A stretch of 20,760 bases of DNA, from positions 1 to 20,760 of the forward strand of contig JAHAZA010000048.1 of assembly GCA_018385415.1 (NCBI GenBank). The letters are read 5' to 3'. The notes under the pieces are model-generated. The model saw only the letters and a program-made list of their open reading frames with translations. It searched no databases and was not told the origin of the DNA. This document shows, in pieces, positions 1-6,599 of this stretch. The stretch is from Treponema sp. (GTDB lineage: Bacteria > Spirochaetota > Spirochaetia > Treponematales > Treponemataceae). Made by a program: the position numbers and the translations under genes. Positions within the stretch are counted from its first letter, which is position 1. Each line of letters begins with the position of its first letter.

Positions 1-110
1 TATTACAAAAAGTGTGTGTTAAGATTTATTGCCTATAGCATAGAGTTTGCGGGCTTTTTTTGTCTACGCCGTGTTGCTGGTAATACAATCAATTACTTTT
101 AATACACGAA

Positions 111-812
111 TTAAAATTCTTTCTTGATTTCGGGAAAAAGTTTTACGAACACGTCGGCCATAAGCTTATGACCTTCAATGTTTGGATGAACACCATCTTT
201 GCACATCAAGGACATTGGATCGCTGGTTTTTCTAAATTCCACACGCATGTCGATTAACTGAACATTTTTTTCTTTTGCAATCTGGCGGAGAGCTTCCATG
301 TATTCTTCCTGATTGCGTAAAAGAACATATGGGTCATGGCCGATGAACTGGGCGATTTTTTCTTTATCAAGGCCACGGGTAATGTATTCTTTCCAGTAAG
401 GGATTGCTAAATCTGGTGCTGTTACTAAAACTGGTGTAATTTTATTTTCACGGCTTGTGTCTACCATTTCTGAAGCGATGCGTTTAAAGTCGGCTAGAGG
501 AACTTTCTGTGTAATTTCTGAAAATGGTTTTGTGCACACATCGTTCCATTCGTAGTCACAGTCATTGGTGCCGCTTTCAATTAAGGCAATGTCAGCTGTA
601 AGACCTTTGTTGAGGTTTTTGGTTTGTGTTGACTGGAGCTTGATGATGTGAGCGCCGTAAATACTTTTGTTATTGATTTCGATTGCGAGTTTTTCGCCTG
701 CCATCTGGAGGGCGTTGATTTCGCTTGGACGAATTTGTGTTAAATCCTCACTTGATATAATTCCTTTTAAAATTGAATCTCCCCAAACAATAACTGATTT
801 AATTTCTGACAT
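111..812 (-). CDS. SGNH/GDSL-family hydrolase
   Basis: A 233-residue cytoplasmic-looking enzyme of the SGNH hydrolase fold, which includes esterases, lipases and acyl-carbohydrate deacetylases. Block I is GDS at residues 11-13, giving Ser13 as the likely nucleophile. Block III is GTND at 81-84, with Asn83 as an oxyanion-hole residue. Block V is DGVHP at 206-210, giving the Asp206/His209 catalytic pair. The block II glycine is less clear; Gly53 is a candidate. There is no signal peptide or membrane segment, so an intracellular substrate is likely but cannot be named. The start is supported by a GGAGG ribosome site about eight bases upstream. The gene lies downstream of the hisGB terminator, so it probably has its own promoter and is not part of that operon. 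The family call is firm; the substrate is unknown. Confidence 0.85.
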   Translation of the reverse strand: MSEIKSVIVWGDSILKGIISSEDLTQIRPSEINALQMAGEKLAIEINNKSIYGAHIIKLQSTQTKNLNKGLTADIALIESGTNDCDYEWNDVCTKPFSEITQKVPLADFKRIASEMVDTSRENKITPVLVTAPDLAIPYWKEYITRGLDKEKIAQFIGHDPYVLLRNQEEYMEALRQIAKEKNVQLIDMRVEFRKTSDPMSLMCKDGVHPNIEGHKLMADVFVKLFPEIKKEF

Positions 813-848
813 TTATTGCCTCCGTAATGCTCTATCGTATAATTAGAC

Positions 849-888
849 AAAAAAAAAGAACTCAAGTTGCAACTAACCTTGAGTTCTT
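849..888 (-). terminator. Intrinsic terminator of the hisGB operon
   Basis: Read on the minus strand, an 11-bp perfect stem (AAGAACTCAAG at 856-866 pairing with 878-888) with an 11-base loop is followed directly by a run of nine T (849-857, overlapping the stem base). It starts 15 bases after the hisB stop. The plus strand has no T run after the stem, so it acts in one direction. Confidence 0.9.
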
Positions 889-902
889 GTAAAGAATTAA
901 AC

Positions 903-1520
903 TTAAACTATAACACCCTTTGTGCTTGGAACTTCACCGTTACGGCGAGGATCAATTTCTACTGCCTGACGGATTGCACGGGCTGCCGCTTTGAAAAGTC
1001 CTTCCATTTTGTGGTGGTCGCTTCTGCCGCGGAGTGTATCTAAGTGAAGATTACATTTTGCGTTTGCTACAAAACCCTGCCAGAAATCTTCAAAGCAGTC
1101 TGTCTGAAAGCTTGATTCCTGACCGTTACTTCCCATTGAAACAAGAGGAACTCCTGTTAAGCTAGCTTCGCAAACCAAAAATGGGCGGCCGCCAAAATCA
1201 ACTGCTGCTCTTAAAAGGGCTTCATCCATTGGATAGATGAAAATGCCTGAACGGTAAATGCCTGCACAGTTTCCGAGAGCTTTTTCAAAGCACTGTCCTA
1301 AAACGATACCAGTGTCTTCAATTAAGTGGTGCTGGTCAACTTCAAGGTCGCCTGCAAGTGTTCCTTCGAGATCGAACATTCCGTGTTTACAGAAAGCCTG
1401 GAGCATGTGGTCGAAGAAACCGATTGGGTTTTTTACGTTACATTTTCCAGTTCCATCAAGATTCAATGTTAACTTGATCTGTGTTTCTTTTGTATTTCTT
1501 TCAACAGTTGCAGTTCTCAT
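903..1520 (-). CDS. hisB: Imidazoleglycerol-phosphate dehydratase
   Basis: HisB dehydrates imidazole glycerol phosphate to imidazole acetol phosphate, the seventh step of histidine synthesis, in the cytoplasm. The protein is 205 residues, the normal length of the monofunctional enzyme with no fused phosphatase. The metal-binding hallmarks of the family are visible: FFDHMLQAFCKHG near residues 35-47, DQHHLIEDTG near 62-71 and SDHHKMEGLFKAAARA near 167-182. These supply the histidine and glutamate ligands of the di-manganese sites. An AAAGGAAA ribosome site precedes the ATG. It lies 39 bases after the hisG stop on the same strand and is followed by a strong terminator, so hisG and hisB form a two-gene operon. 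The other histidine genes must be elsewhere. Confidence 0.97.
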   Translation of the reverse strand: MRTATVERNTKETQIKLTLNLDGTGKCNVKNPIGFFDHMLQAFCKHGMFDLEGTLAGDLEVDQHHLIEDTGIVLGQCFEKALGNCAGIYRSGIFIYPMDEALLRAAVDFGGRPFLVCEASLTGVPLVSMGSNGQESSFQTDCFEDFWQGFVANAKCNLHLDTLRGRSDHHKMEGLFKAAARAIRQAVEIDPRRNGEVPSTKGVIV

Positions 1521-1559
1521 TTTATTTCCTTTAAGATTCTTTGCTTTATCGGAATGTGA

Positions 1560-2432
1560 CTAGCACATTACTTTTCTTAATTCGTATTCCAAAATGTCTG
1601 TTGCACCAAGGCTCTGGAGCTTTGGAAGCAATGTAGGAACTTCGCTTTTCTTTACTGCGATTTTAACTGCATAACCACTGTCTCCAAAGAGAGGGCTCAC
1701 AGTTGGGCTCTTCATAGAAGGAATTCCTGCGATTAAAGCATCAAACTTTTCTTTTGAAACATTCATTTCAAGCATTACGCGGGAACGAGCGTTCAATACA
1801 GCTTCAAAGAGCATTTTAAGTTCCATGATTTTCTGCTTTTTTTCCGGATCATTCATTGCTTCTTTTGAAGCGTACATTCTTGTAGAAGATTCCATCAATG
1901 TGTCACAGATCTTAAGGCGGTTAGCTTTAAGTGATGAACCTGTAGATGTGTTGTCGATGAGAATCTGTGCAAGAGCATCTTCATTATCCTGAACGAAGCC
2001 TTCCGATGTTCCCCATGTGCGGAAAATTGTTCCGTCGATTTTCTTTTCTTCTACCCATTTGCGGCTCAAAGACTGATATTCAGTTGCGATTGTAACCGGG
2101 CTTTTAAGAAGTGTGTCGAAATCTTTTGTTTCTGGAATTGCAGCAACAATGCGTACTGGATCAAATCCAAGATCCATGATTTCTACAACTTTATCTTCAA
2201 CACCGTTTTCGTAAACCCAGTCTTTTCCAGAAAAACCAACATCAGCTTTATTTGAAGCAAGAAGAAGGCTTGTAATCTGTGGTTTTACAACCTGGAATGC
2301 AAGGTCTTTCTGATTTGTAGTAGGAAAGTAAGTTCTGTCTGGAAGATGAATTGAAATTCCAACATCGCTTAAAAGAGCGTAAACTGATTCGTAGATTCTT
2401 CCTTTTGCCAATAGAACTTTTAATTTATCCAT
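1560..2432 (-). CDS. hisG: ATP phosphoribosyltransferase, long form
   Basis: HisG joins ATP and PRPP to give N1-(5-phosphoribosyl)-ATP, the committed and normally histidine-inhibited step of histidine synthesis. The 290-residue protein is the long form. The catalytic part covers about residues 1-210 and has a PRPP-binding loop, IDNTSTGSSLKANR, at 159-172. A C-terminal ACT-like regulatory domain follows from about 213 to 290 (VMLEMNVS... then IPSMKSPTVSPL). The start at 2432 is preferred because it begins with the family N-terminus MDKLKVLLAKGR and has GGAG nine bases upstream. An in-frame ATG at 2477 would add 15 unrelated residues and has no ribosome site. hisG is first in the operon with hisB. 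Its 5' leader contains a hairpin just before the ribosome site. Confidence 0.96.
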   Translation of the reverse strand: MDKLKVLLAKGRIYESVYALLSDVGISIHLPDRTYFPTTNQKDLAFQVVKPQITSLLLASNKADVGFSGKDWVYENGVEDKVVEIMDLGFDPVRIVAAIPETKDFDTLLKSPVTIATEYQSLSRKWVEEKKIDGTIFRTWGTSEGFVQDNEDALAQILIDNTSTGSSLKANRLKICDTLMESSTRMYASKEAMNDPEKKQKIMELKMLFEAVLNARSRVMLEMNVSKEKFDALIAGIPSMKSPTVSPLFGDSGYAVKIAVKKSEVPTLLPKLQSLGATDILEYELRKVMC

Positions 2433-2449
2433 TTTATTTCTCCATATTG

Positions 2450-2476
2450 TGCTGCAAAGTGGAAATTCCTGCAGCA
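2450..2476 (-). promoter_or_regulatory. Hairpin in the hisG 5' leader
   Basis: A perfect 7-bp stem, TGCTGCA (2470-2476 read on the minus strand) with TGCAGCA (2450-2456), closes a 13-base loop that itself contains the palindrome GGAATTTCC. It sits between the predicted transcription start (about 2483) and the GGAG ribosome site of hisG. There is no T run, so it is not a classical attenuator. Any regulatory role is inferred. Confidence 0.4.
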
Positions 2477-2489
2477 TTTGTGTGTTCTA

Positions 2490-2518
2490 ATTTTATAGTA
2501 GAAAACATTGAAATTCAA
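2490..2518 (-). promoter_or_regulatory. Predicted hisG promoter
   Basis: On the minus strand, a -35 box TTGAAT (2513-2518) is separated by 17 bases from a -10 box TAAAAT (2490-2495). Transcription would begin near 2483, leaving a leader of about 50 bases. It is the mirror image of the plus-strand promoter at 2508-2536. Confidence 0.6.
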
Positions 2519-2536
2519 CACTTTCTACTATAAAAT
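2508..2536 (+). promoter_or_regulatory. Predicted promoter of the EamA-like gene pair
   Basis: A -35 box TTGAAA (2508-2513) is followed after 17 bases by a -10 box TAAAAT (2531-2536), with an overlapping TATAAA one register earlier. It drives transcription away from hisG towards the gene at 2567. Its -35 box shares a base with that of the divergent hisG promoter. Confidence 0.6.
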
Positions 2537-2566
2537 TAGTAGTGATTTAGTTTAATTGAAGTAGAT

Positions 2567-3010
2567 ATGAAGAAAAAGAAGACTCAGATTCTGGGAATTA
2601 TACTCATCATTTTAACCGCTCTCGTTACCAGTCTGGGACAATTTGCCTGGAAATATTCAAGTAATTGTTCTGGTTCTGCAAAAATTCTTCTGACAGTTGC
2701 AGGTTTTGCTGTTTTCGGAGTTTCTGGTTTTTTGATGATTGTTTCTTATCGGTTTGGAGAACTTTCGATTATTCAGCCTTTATTGAGCATCGGTTTTGTA
2801 TTCTCTCTAGTGCTTGGAAAAATATTCTTACACGAAGAACATTCCATTTTTAAATATATTGGCATTGCTGTAATTCTTGCAGGTGTTTTTATTCTTGCTA
2901 GAGCGGGAACTAAAAGTGCCGAAGAAGAAGTTGTTGAAGAAATTGTTGAAGAAATTGCAGAAAAGGTTCAGTTTGCAGAACATAAAACAGCTGACGAGGG
3001 TGATGAATAA
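2567..3010 (+). CDS. Small EamA/DMT-type membrane protein with acidic tail
   Basis: A 147-residue integral membrane protein with four predicted helices (about residues 8-28, 38-60, 67-88 and 95-112). It is half the size of a ten-helix EamA transporter and similar in size to small multidrug resistance or ArnE/ArnF-type subunits. Helix 3-4 motifs such as IIQPLLS and YIGIAVILAGVFIL match the EamA/drug-metabolite transporter superfamily. The last 35 residues form a soluble acidic tail containing a repeated VEEI unit; it could be amphipathic and may sit in the cytoplasm. The stop and the next start overlap as TAATG, so the two proteins are probably translated together and may form a heterodimer. 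The ribosome site is weak. The substrate is unknown; lipid-carrier flipping or drug efflux are family possibilities. Confidence 0.75.
   Translation: MKKKKTQILGIILIILTALVTSLGQFAWKYSSNCSGSAKILLTVAGFAVFGVSGFLMIVSYRFGELSIIQPLLSIGFVFSLVLGKIFLHEEHSIFKYIGIAVILAGVFILARAGTKSAEEEVVEEIVEEIAEKVQFAEHKTADEGDE
2933..2956 (+). repeat. Two-copy 12-bp tandem repeat in coding sequence
   Basis: GTTGAAGAAATT occurs twice head to tail (2933-2944 and 2945-2956), flanked by degenerate copies. It encodes two VEEI units in the acidic tail of the EamA-like protein. The period is a multiple of three, so copy-number change would keep the frame. Confidence 0.85.
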
Positions 3011-3366
3011 TGAATCCTGTTTTGAAAGCTGTTCTTTATATTGCCGGTGTTGCTGCAATGACTTGTGGAAATTCCATCGGCGCTTTGTTTTTTAAGGTTA
3101 CCATGATCAGGGTAAAAGTTTTCAGTATAAAAAATACTTTTAAAATTCCAACTTTATATTTTGGGATTTTATGTTATGCAGTGGGCTCTCTTTTGAATAT
3201 TCTTCTGATGTATTTTCTGGACTATTCCACTGTTTATCCGCTTACATCACTTACATGCGTGTGGACACTTTTATTTTCATCTGTTTTTTTAGGTGAAAAA
3301 ATAACGGCACGGAAGTTTATCGGTATTGCGGTTATTATCTGTGGTGCTATTTTAATTTGTTTTTAA
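3010..3366 (+). CDS. Small EamA/DMT-type membrane protein, partner subunit
   Basis: A 118-residue protein with four predicted membrane helices (about residues 8-30, 48-70, 74-95 and 98-118) and almost no loops. The second half, with VYPLTSLTCVW, FLGEKIT and FIGIAVIICGAILI, is a clear EamA/small multidrug resistance signature. Its ATG overlaps the stop codon of the upstream gene by one base, and GAGGGTGA just upstream serves as ribosome site inside that gene, so the two are translationally coupled. The pair resembles known two-gene systems of small four-helix transporters such as ArnE/ArnF or paired SMR proteins, in which the two subunits insert as a heterodimer. It lacks the acidic tail of its partner. 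The substrate cannot be read from sequence. Confidence 0.75.
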   Translation: MNPVLKAVLYIAGVAAMTCGNSIGALFFKVTMIRVKVFSIKNTFKIPTLYFGILCYAVGSLLNILLMYFLDYSTVYPLTSLTCVWTLLFSSVFLGEKITARKFIGIAVIICGAILICF

Positions 3367-3402
3367 TTTTTAACATTTGCGAGTTGCTTGTGTGAGGGTT
3401 AT

Positions 3403-6336
3403 ATGAAAAAATTACTGTCTTTTGTTTGTGCACTTTTAACAGGTATTTCTGTTTTTGCGACAAAAAATCCTGATTTATTTTTTGCAGATTATGTTCTACG
3501 TGCGTGGACAACAATAGATGGACTTCCTGGAAATTCAATTACTGATATTATACAAAGTAAAGACGGATATCTTTTTATCGGAACATATGGAGGACTTGTC
3601 AGATTTGATGGCGTTGAGTTTGTAACCATCAATCGTTCTGTTGACCCAAAATATAATTTTATGTCAGCCCGCTCGGTAATGGAAGATTCCCGTGGAAACT
3701 TATGGGTTGGTTCAAATGATGAAGGTGTGTTCTGTCTTAAAGAAAATGGTGATGTAATTTCATTTACAACTTTAAATGGATTACCAAATAATTCAATTCG
3801 TAATTTCTGCGAAGATAAAGAAGGAAATATCTGGATTGGAACTTCATCAGGAATTGCCTGTATTTCAAAAGATTATAAAATTGTATCTCTGCCAGGGTTT
3901 GATAAAATTCCTAACAACAACCACTTTATTGCTTTTCAGCTTTACTGCGATACTGCTGGAAGAATCTGGGTTGTAACTGGAACTGAAAACGGCCTTTACC
4001 TTTATTATAATCAGAACTTTTATGTCTACGATGGAATTAAGTCCATTAAAAATCCTGCAGTAACAACTGTTACTCAAGATGCATCGGGTGCATTCTGGTT
4101 TGGTGTAGCTCCATACTATGCTGTAAAAATTACTCCTGAAGATGAGATACTTCATAACATAGGAAACGGTGCTCAGAAGGGAACTGTAGTAAATAATATT
4201 TTCCAGGATTCTTCAATGAATATCTGGTTCGCACTTGATAATGGTGTAACTGTCTTGCATGATGGTCACTATTCTTATTTTGATAAAGATTCAGGCTTTG
4301 ATGCAGAAAGTGTATGTAAGGTTATTGAAGACCGTGAAAAAAATATCTGGTTTGCAACTGATTTAGGTGGAATTGAACGTTTGAGCTACAGTAAATTCCA
4401 GACAACATACATGCCTACAACTGTGAATGCAATTGCTCAGGATTTAAAGCGTGGTGTTGTATGGATTGCCGGAGATGATGGCCTTTACTGTTATTCGAAA
4501 GGCCGATTTATTGAAAATGACATTACAAGAAAATGTAAAAATGTTCGAGTAAGACATGTGGCTTTGACAAAGGATAATTCCCTTTTGGTGAGCACTTACG
4601 AAAAATTAGGTCAGATGAAATTTTCATTGAATGGCTCCGTTCAATATTGGGATAAAACATCTGGACTTGCTGGTTCTAAAATTCGTGTGTGTGAAGAAAT
4701 GTCAAATGGCGATATTTATATTGGAACAACAACAGGGCTTTCAATTGTCAACAAAGATGGAACAATAAAAAATATTACAAAAGATGATAATGTTTCCAAC
4801 GACTTTATTATGTGTCTTTTCGAAGATAAAAATGGTGAAGTATGGGTAGGAACTGATGGCGGCGGAATCTTTATTCTTAAAGATGGTCAAGTTGTAAAAA
4901 CCATGACAAAGCAGGATGGTCTTGCCGGAAATGTTATTTTCAAAATTTTGCGTCTGAACGAAAATGAAATCTGGATCTGTACAGGAACTGGTGCCAGCTG
5001 TATACGCGATGAAAAAATCTTAAGCTTTGATTCATCTGATGGTCTTGGAACAGACAGCGTATTCCAGCTTGTTGGTGATTATTCGAAAAAAATCTGGGGA
5101 ACTTCAAATCGCGGTATTTTCTGTATTAACCGTGATGATCTTGAAGATTTCTTCTCAGGTAAAAAGACAAAAATCATAACCCGGTTCTACACAAGCCTTG
5201 ATGGTATTACTTCTAATGGTGTTACAGCAACTTCACTTTCAATGAAGGATAATCTTGGCCGCATCTGGTTCACTTTAGTTGACGGATTTACAATTTACGA
5301 TCCTGTTCGTAATGCGTCAAATAATGCAGCTCCAGAAGTTAAGATTCAGCAAGTGTTTGCAGATGGTCAGGAATATCCGGTTAATGGAAAAATTGTTCTC
5401 GGTCCTGATGTTAAAAGAATTAATATCAAATATACAGGTATAAGTTTTATTTCATCGGAGCAGGTAAAATTCAGAACAAAGATGTCTGGCTTTGATGATA
5501 ATTATTGCGAATGGACAAATGAACGTCTTATGTCTTACACAAACCTTAAGCCTGGTACTTATGAGTTTAATGTAATTGCTCAGAACGGAGATGAAATTCA
5601 GAGTCTGGTTCCTCAGAGCATAACAATTATCAAACGACCACATTTCTGGCAGTGCTGGTGGTTTATTGGCCTTTGTATTATTACAGTTTCAGGTGTGATA
5701 TTTCTTGTTTATATCATTCGTGTTAACCGCTATAAAAGGGAACAGGAAAAGGCCGAAAAGCTTTCTCTTGAAGTAACACTTGCTCTAGCAGGAACAATCG
5801 ATGCCAAAGATAAATACACAAATGGTCATTCAAACCGCGTTGCTATGTATGCAAGAATGCTGTCAAAAAATCTGGGTGATTCAGAAGAAGAGCAGAAAAA
5901 AGTTTATTACTCGGCACTTCTTCACGATATCGGAAAAATTGGAATTCCTGATCAGATTATCAATAAACCTGCAAAACTGACAGAAGAAGAATTTAATACA
6001 ATCAAAACTCATCCTGTAATTGGAAGCGAAATCCTTTCATCAGTATCTTCAATGAGTGAACTTACTGTTGGGGCTAGAAGTCACCATGAACGTTTTGATG
6101 GTACAGGATATCCAGATGGACTTAAAGGACATGATATTCCTCGTCTTGCAAGAATTATCTGTGTTGCCGATGCATATGATGCAATGACATCAAATCGCAG
6201 TTATCGAAAATTCCTTGCACAGGATGTAGTAAGAAAGGAATTGGAAGAAAATAGTGGAACTCAATTTGATCCTGAAATAGTAAGCTGTATGCTTGCAATT
6301 ATTGATTTTGATACAGACTATACGCTTCATGAATAA
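3403..6336 (+). CDS. Periplasmic propeller sensor fused to an HD-GYP phosphodiesterase
   Basis: A 977-residue single-pass membrane protein. A signal sequence (about residues 1-19) is followed by 14 propeller repeats of the type G-x-I-W-x-G-T-x-x-G-L, enough for two seven-bladed propellers (about 25-640). A Y_Y_Y domain (about 665-742), a transmembrane helix (751-772), a short linker and a complete HD-GYP domain (about 785-970) complete it. The HD pair is His841-Asp842 in HDIGKIGIPD, and the GYP motif is at 902-904 in HHERFDGTGYPDG. HD-GYP domains hydrolyse cyclic-di-GMP to GMP. The layout suggests that a periplasmic ligand, perhaps a glycan as in hybrid two-component sensors with the same propellers, sets phosphodiesterase activity. 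The ATG at 3403 has GAGG just upstream; an in-frame TTG at 3388 would only precede the signal peptide. It begins 36 bases after the membrane-protein pair, probably in one transcript. Confidence 0.93.
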   Translation: MKKLLSFVCALLTGISVFATKNPDLFFADYVLRAWTTIDGLPGNSITDIIQSKDGYLFIGTYGGLVRFDGVEFVTINRSVDPKYNFMSARSVMEDSRGNLWVGSNDEGVFCLKENGDVISFTTLNGLPNNSIRNFCEDKEGNIWIGTSSGIACISKDYKIVSLPGFDKIPNNNHFIAFQLYCDTAGRIWVVTGTENGLYLYYNQNFYVYDGIKSIKNPAVTTVTQDASGAFWFGVAPYYAVKITPEDEILHNIGNGAQKGTVVNNIFQDSSMNIWFALDNGVTVLHDGHYSYFDKDSGFDAESVCKVIEDREKNIWFATDLGGIERLSYSKFQTTYMPTTVNAIAQDLKRGVVWIAGDDGLYCYSKGRFIENDITRKCKNVRVRHVALTKDNSLLVSTYEKLGQMKFSLNGSVQYWDKTSGLAGSKIRVCEEMSNGDIYIGTTTGLSIVNKDGTIKNITKDDNVSNDFIMCLFEDKNGEVWVGTDGGGIFILKDGQVVKTMTKQDGLAGNVIFKILRLNENEIWICTGTGASCIRDEKILSFDSSDGLGTDSVFQLVGDYSKKIWGTSNRGIFCINRDDLEDFFSGKKTKIITRFYTSLDGITSNGVTATSLSMKDNLGRIWFTLVDGFTIYDPVRNASNNAAPEVKIQQVFADGQEYPVNGKIVLGPDVKRINIKYTGISFISSEQVKFRTKMSGFDDNYCEWTNERLMSYTNLKPGTYEFNVIAQNGDEIQSLVPQSITIIKRPHFWQCWWFIGLCIITVSGVIFLVYIIRVNRYKREQEKAEKLSLEVTLALAGTIDAKDKYTNGHSNRVAMYARMLSKNLGDSEEEQKKVYYSALLHDIGKIGIPDQIINKPAKLTEEEFNTIKTHPVIGSEILSSVSSMSELTVGARSHHERFDGTGYPDGLKGHDIPRLARIICVADAYDAMTSNRSYRKFLAQDVVRKELEENSGTQFDPEIVSCMLAIIDFDTDYTLHE

Positions 6337-6376
6337 AAGGATGTTCCACTGATGATTTTCATTATAGGTGGTACAG

Positions 6377-6405
6377 TTTACACGCAGTCAGATTTCTGAT
6401 AATAT
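6377..6405 (+). promoter_or_regulatory. Predicted ffs promoter
   Basis: A -35 box TTTACA (6377-6382) is separated by 17 bases from a -10 box TAATAT (6400-6405). Further TATAAA/TATAAG sequences follow, so the exact -10 is uncertain. It lies about 25 bases before the RNA body. Confidence 0.45.
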
Positions 6406-6427
6406 ATAAATATAAGGGTCTTCAGAT

Positions 6428-6527
6428 GAGTCCAGGTCCTATGCAATTTGTCGCCGCAAAACCCCGCCAGATCGGGAACGAAGCAACGGTATGCGGATGA
6501 CAGGTGTGCCGTAGATAACCTGGGCTC
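6428..6527 (+). ncRNA. ffs: Small bacterial signal recognition particle RNA (4.5S type)
   Basis: The conserved apical part of SRP RNA is easy to recognise: CAGATCGGGAACGAAGCAAC (6469-6488), then GGATGACAGGTGTGCCG (6495-6511). These correspond to the GGAANGAAGCA tetraloop side and the GAUGAC-GUGUGCCG side that bind Ffh. The ends GAGTCCAGGT (6428-6437) and ACCTGGGCTC (6518-6527) pair with one G-U wobble, giving the closing stem of a hairpin RNA of about 100 bases without an Alu domain. The RNA works with Ffh in co-translational membrane targeting. Exact ends are estimated from pairing. Confidence 0.93.
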
Positions 6528-6547
6528 TTTTGAAGGCCTTTTTTTGC
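6522..6547 (+). terminator. Probable ffs terminator
   Basis: GGGCT (6522-6526) can pair with GGCCT (6537-6541) using G-U wobbles, followed by a run of T ending at 6545. The stem is short and shares bases with the 3' end of the SRP RNA. The T run is convincing; the hairpin is less so. Confidence 0.5.
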
Positions 6548-6554
6548 AAAACTC

Positions 6555-6568
6555 AAAATCCGGATTTT
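6555..6568. repeat. 14-bp perfect palindrome between ffs and pyrC
   Basis: AAAATCCGGATTTT reads identically on both strands. It lies in the space between the convergent ffs and pyrC genes. It has no loop and no following T run, so it is not a convincing terminator for pyrC; its role is unknown. Confidence 0.6.
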
Positions 6569-6599
6569 CACCGTGTGTTGAGCGGGAAGCGGTGTGAGG

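Larger units (their letters stand above)
2487..2539. repeat. 53-bp near-perfect palindrome spanning both divergent promoters
   Basis: The left arm CTAATTTTATAGTAGAAA (2487-2504) and the right arm (2522-2539) are exact reverse complements over 18 bases. The 17-base middle carries a further five matched pairs around TTGAAATTCAA, so 23 of 26 positions pair. Both -10 boxes lie in the arms and both -35 boxes in the centre. Confidence 0.9.

Noticed and set aside
40..70. GCGGGC followed by T7 near the left edge, as a plus-strand terminator
   Set aside because: The best stem is only about four pairs including a wobble; any upstream plus-strand gene lies outside the window, so it cannot be supported.
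2432..2477. Longer hisG start at 2477
   Set aside because: The extra 15 residues do not match HisG, and there is no ribosome site; the ATG at 2432 has GGAG and the family N-terminus.
2522..2546. TTTCTACT followed by AGTAGTGATT, resembling the 3' half of a Cas12a CRISPR repeat
   Set aside because: The loop would be eight or more bases instead of four or five, the outer pair does not match the usual UCUAC/GUAGA stem, it is a single copy far from the cas genes, and the promoter palindrome explains it.
6337..6376. Hairpin CCAC...GTGG after the HD-GYP gene as a terminator
   Set aside because: The stem has an internal loop and no T run follows it, so it is not a convincing intrinsic terminator.
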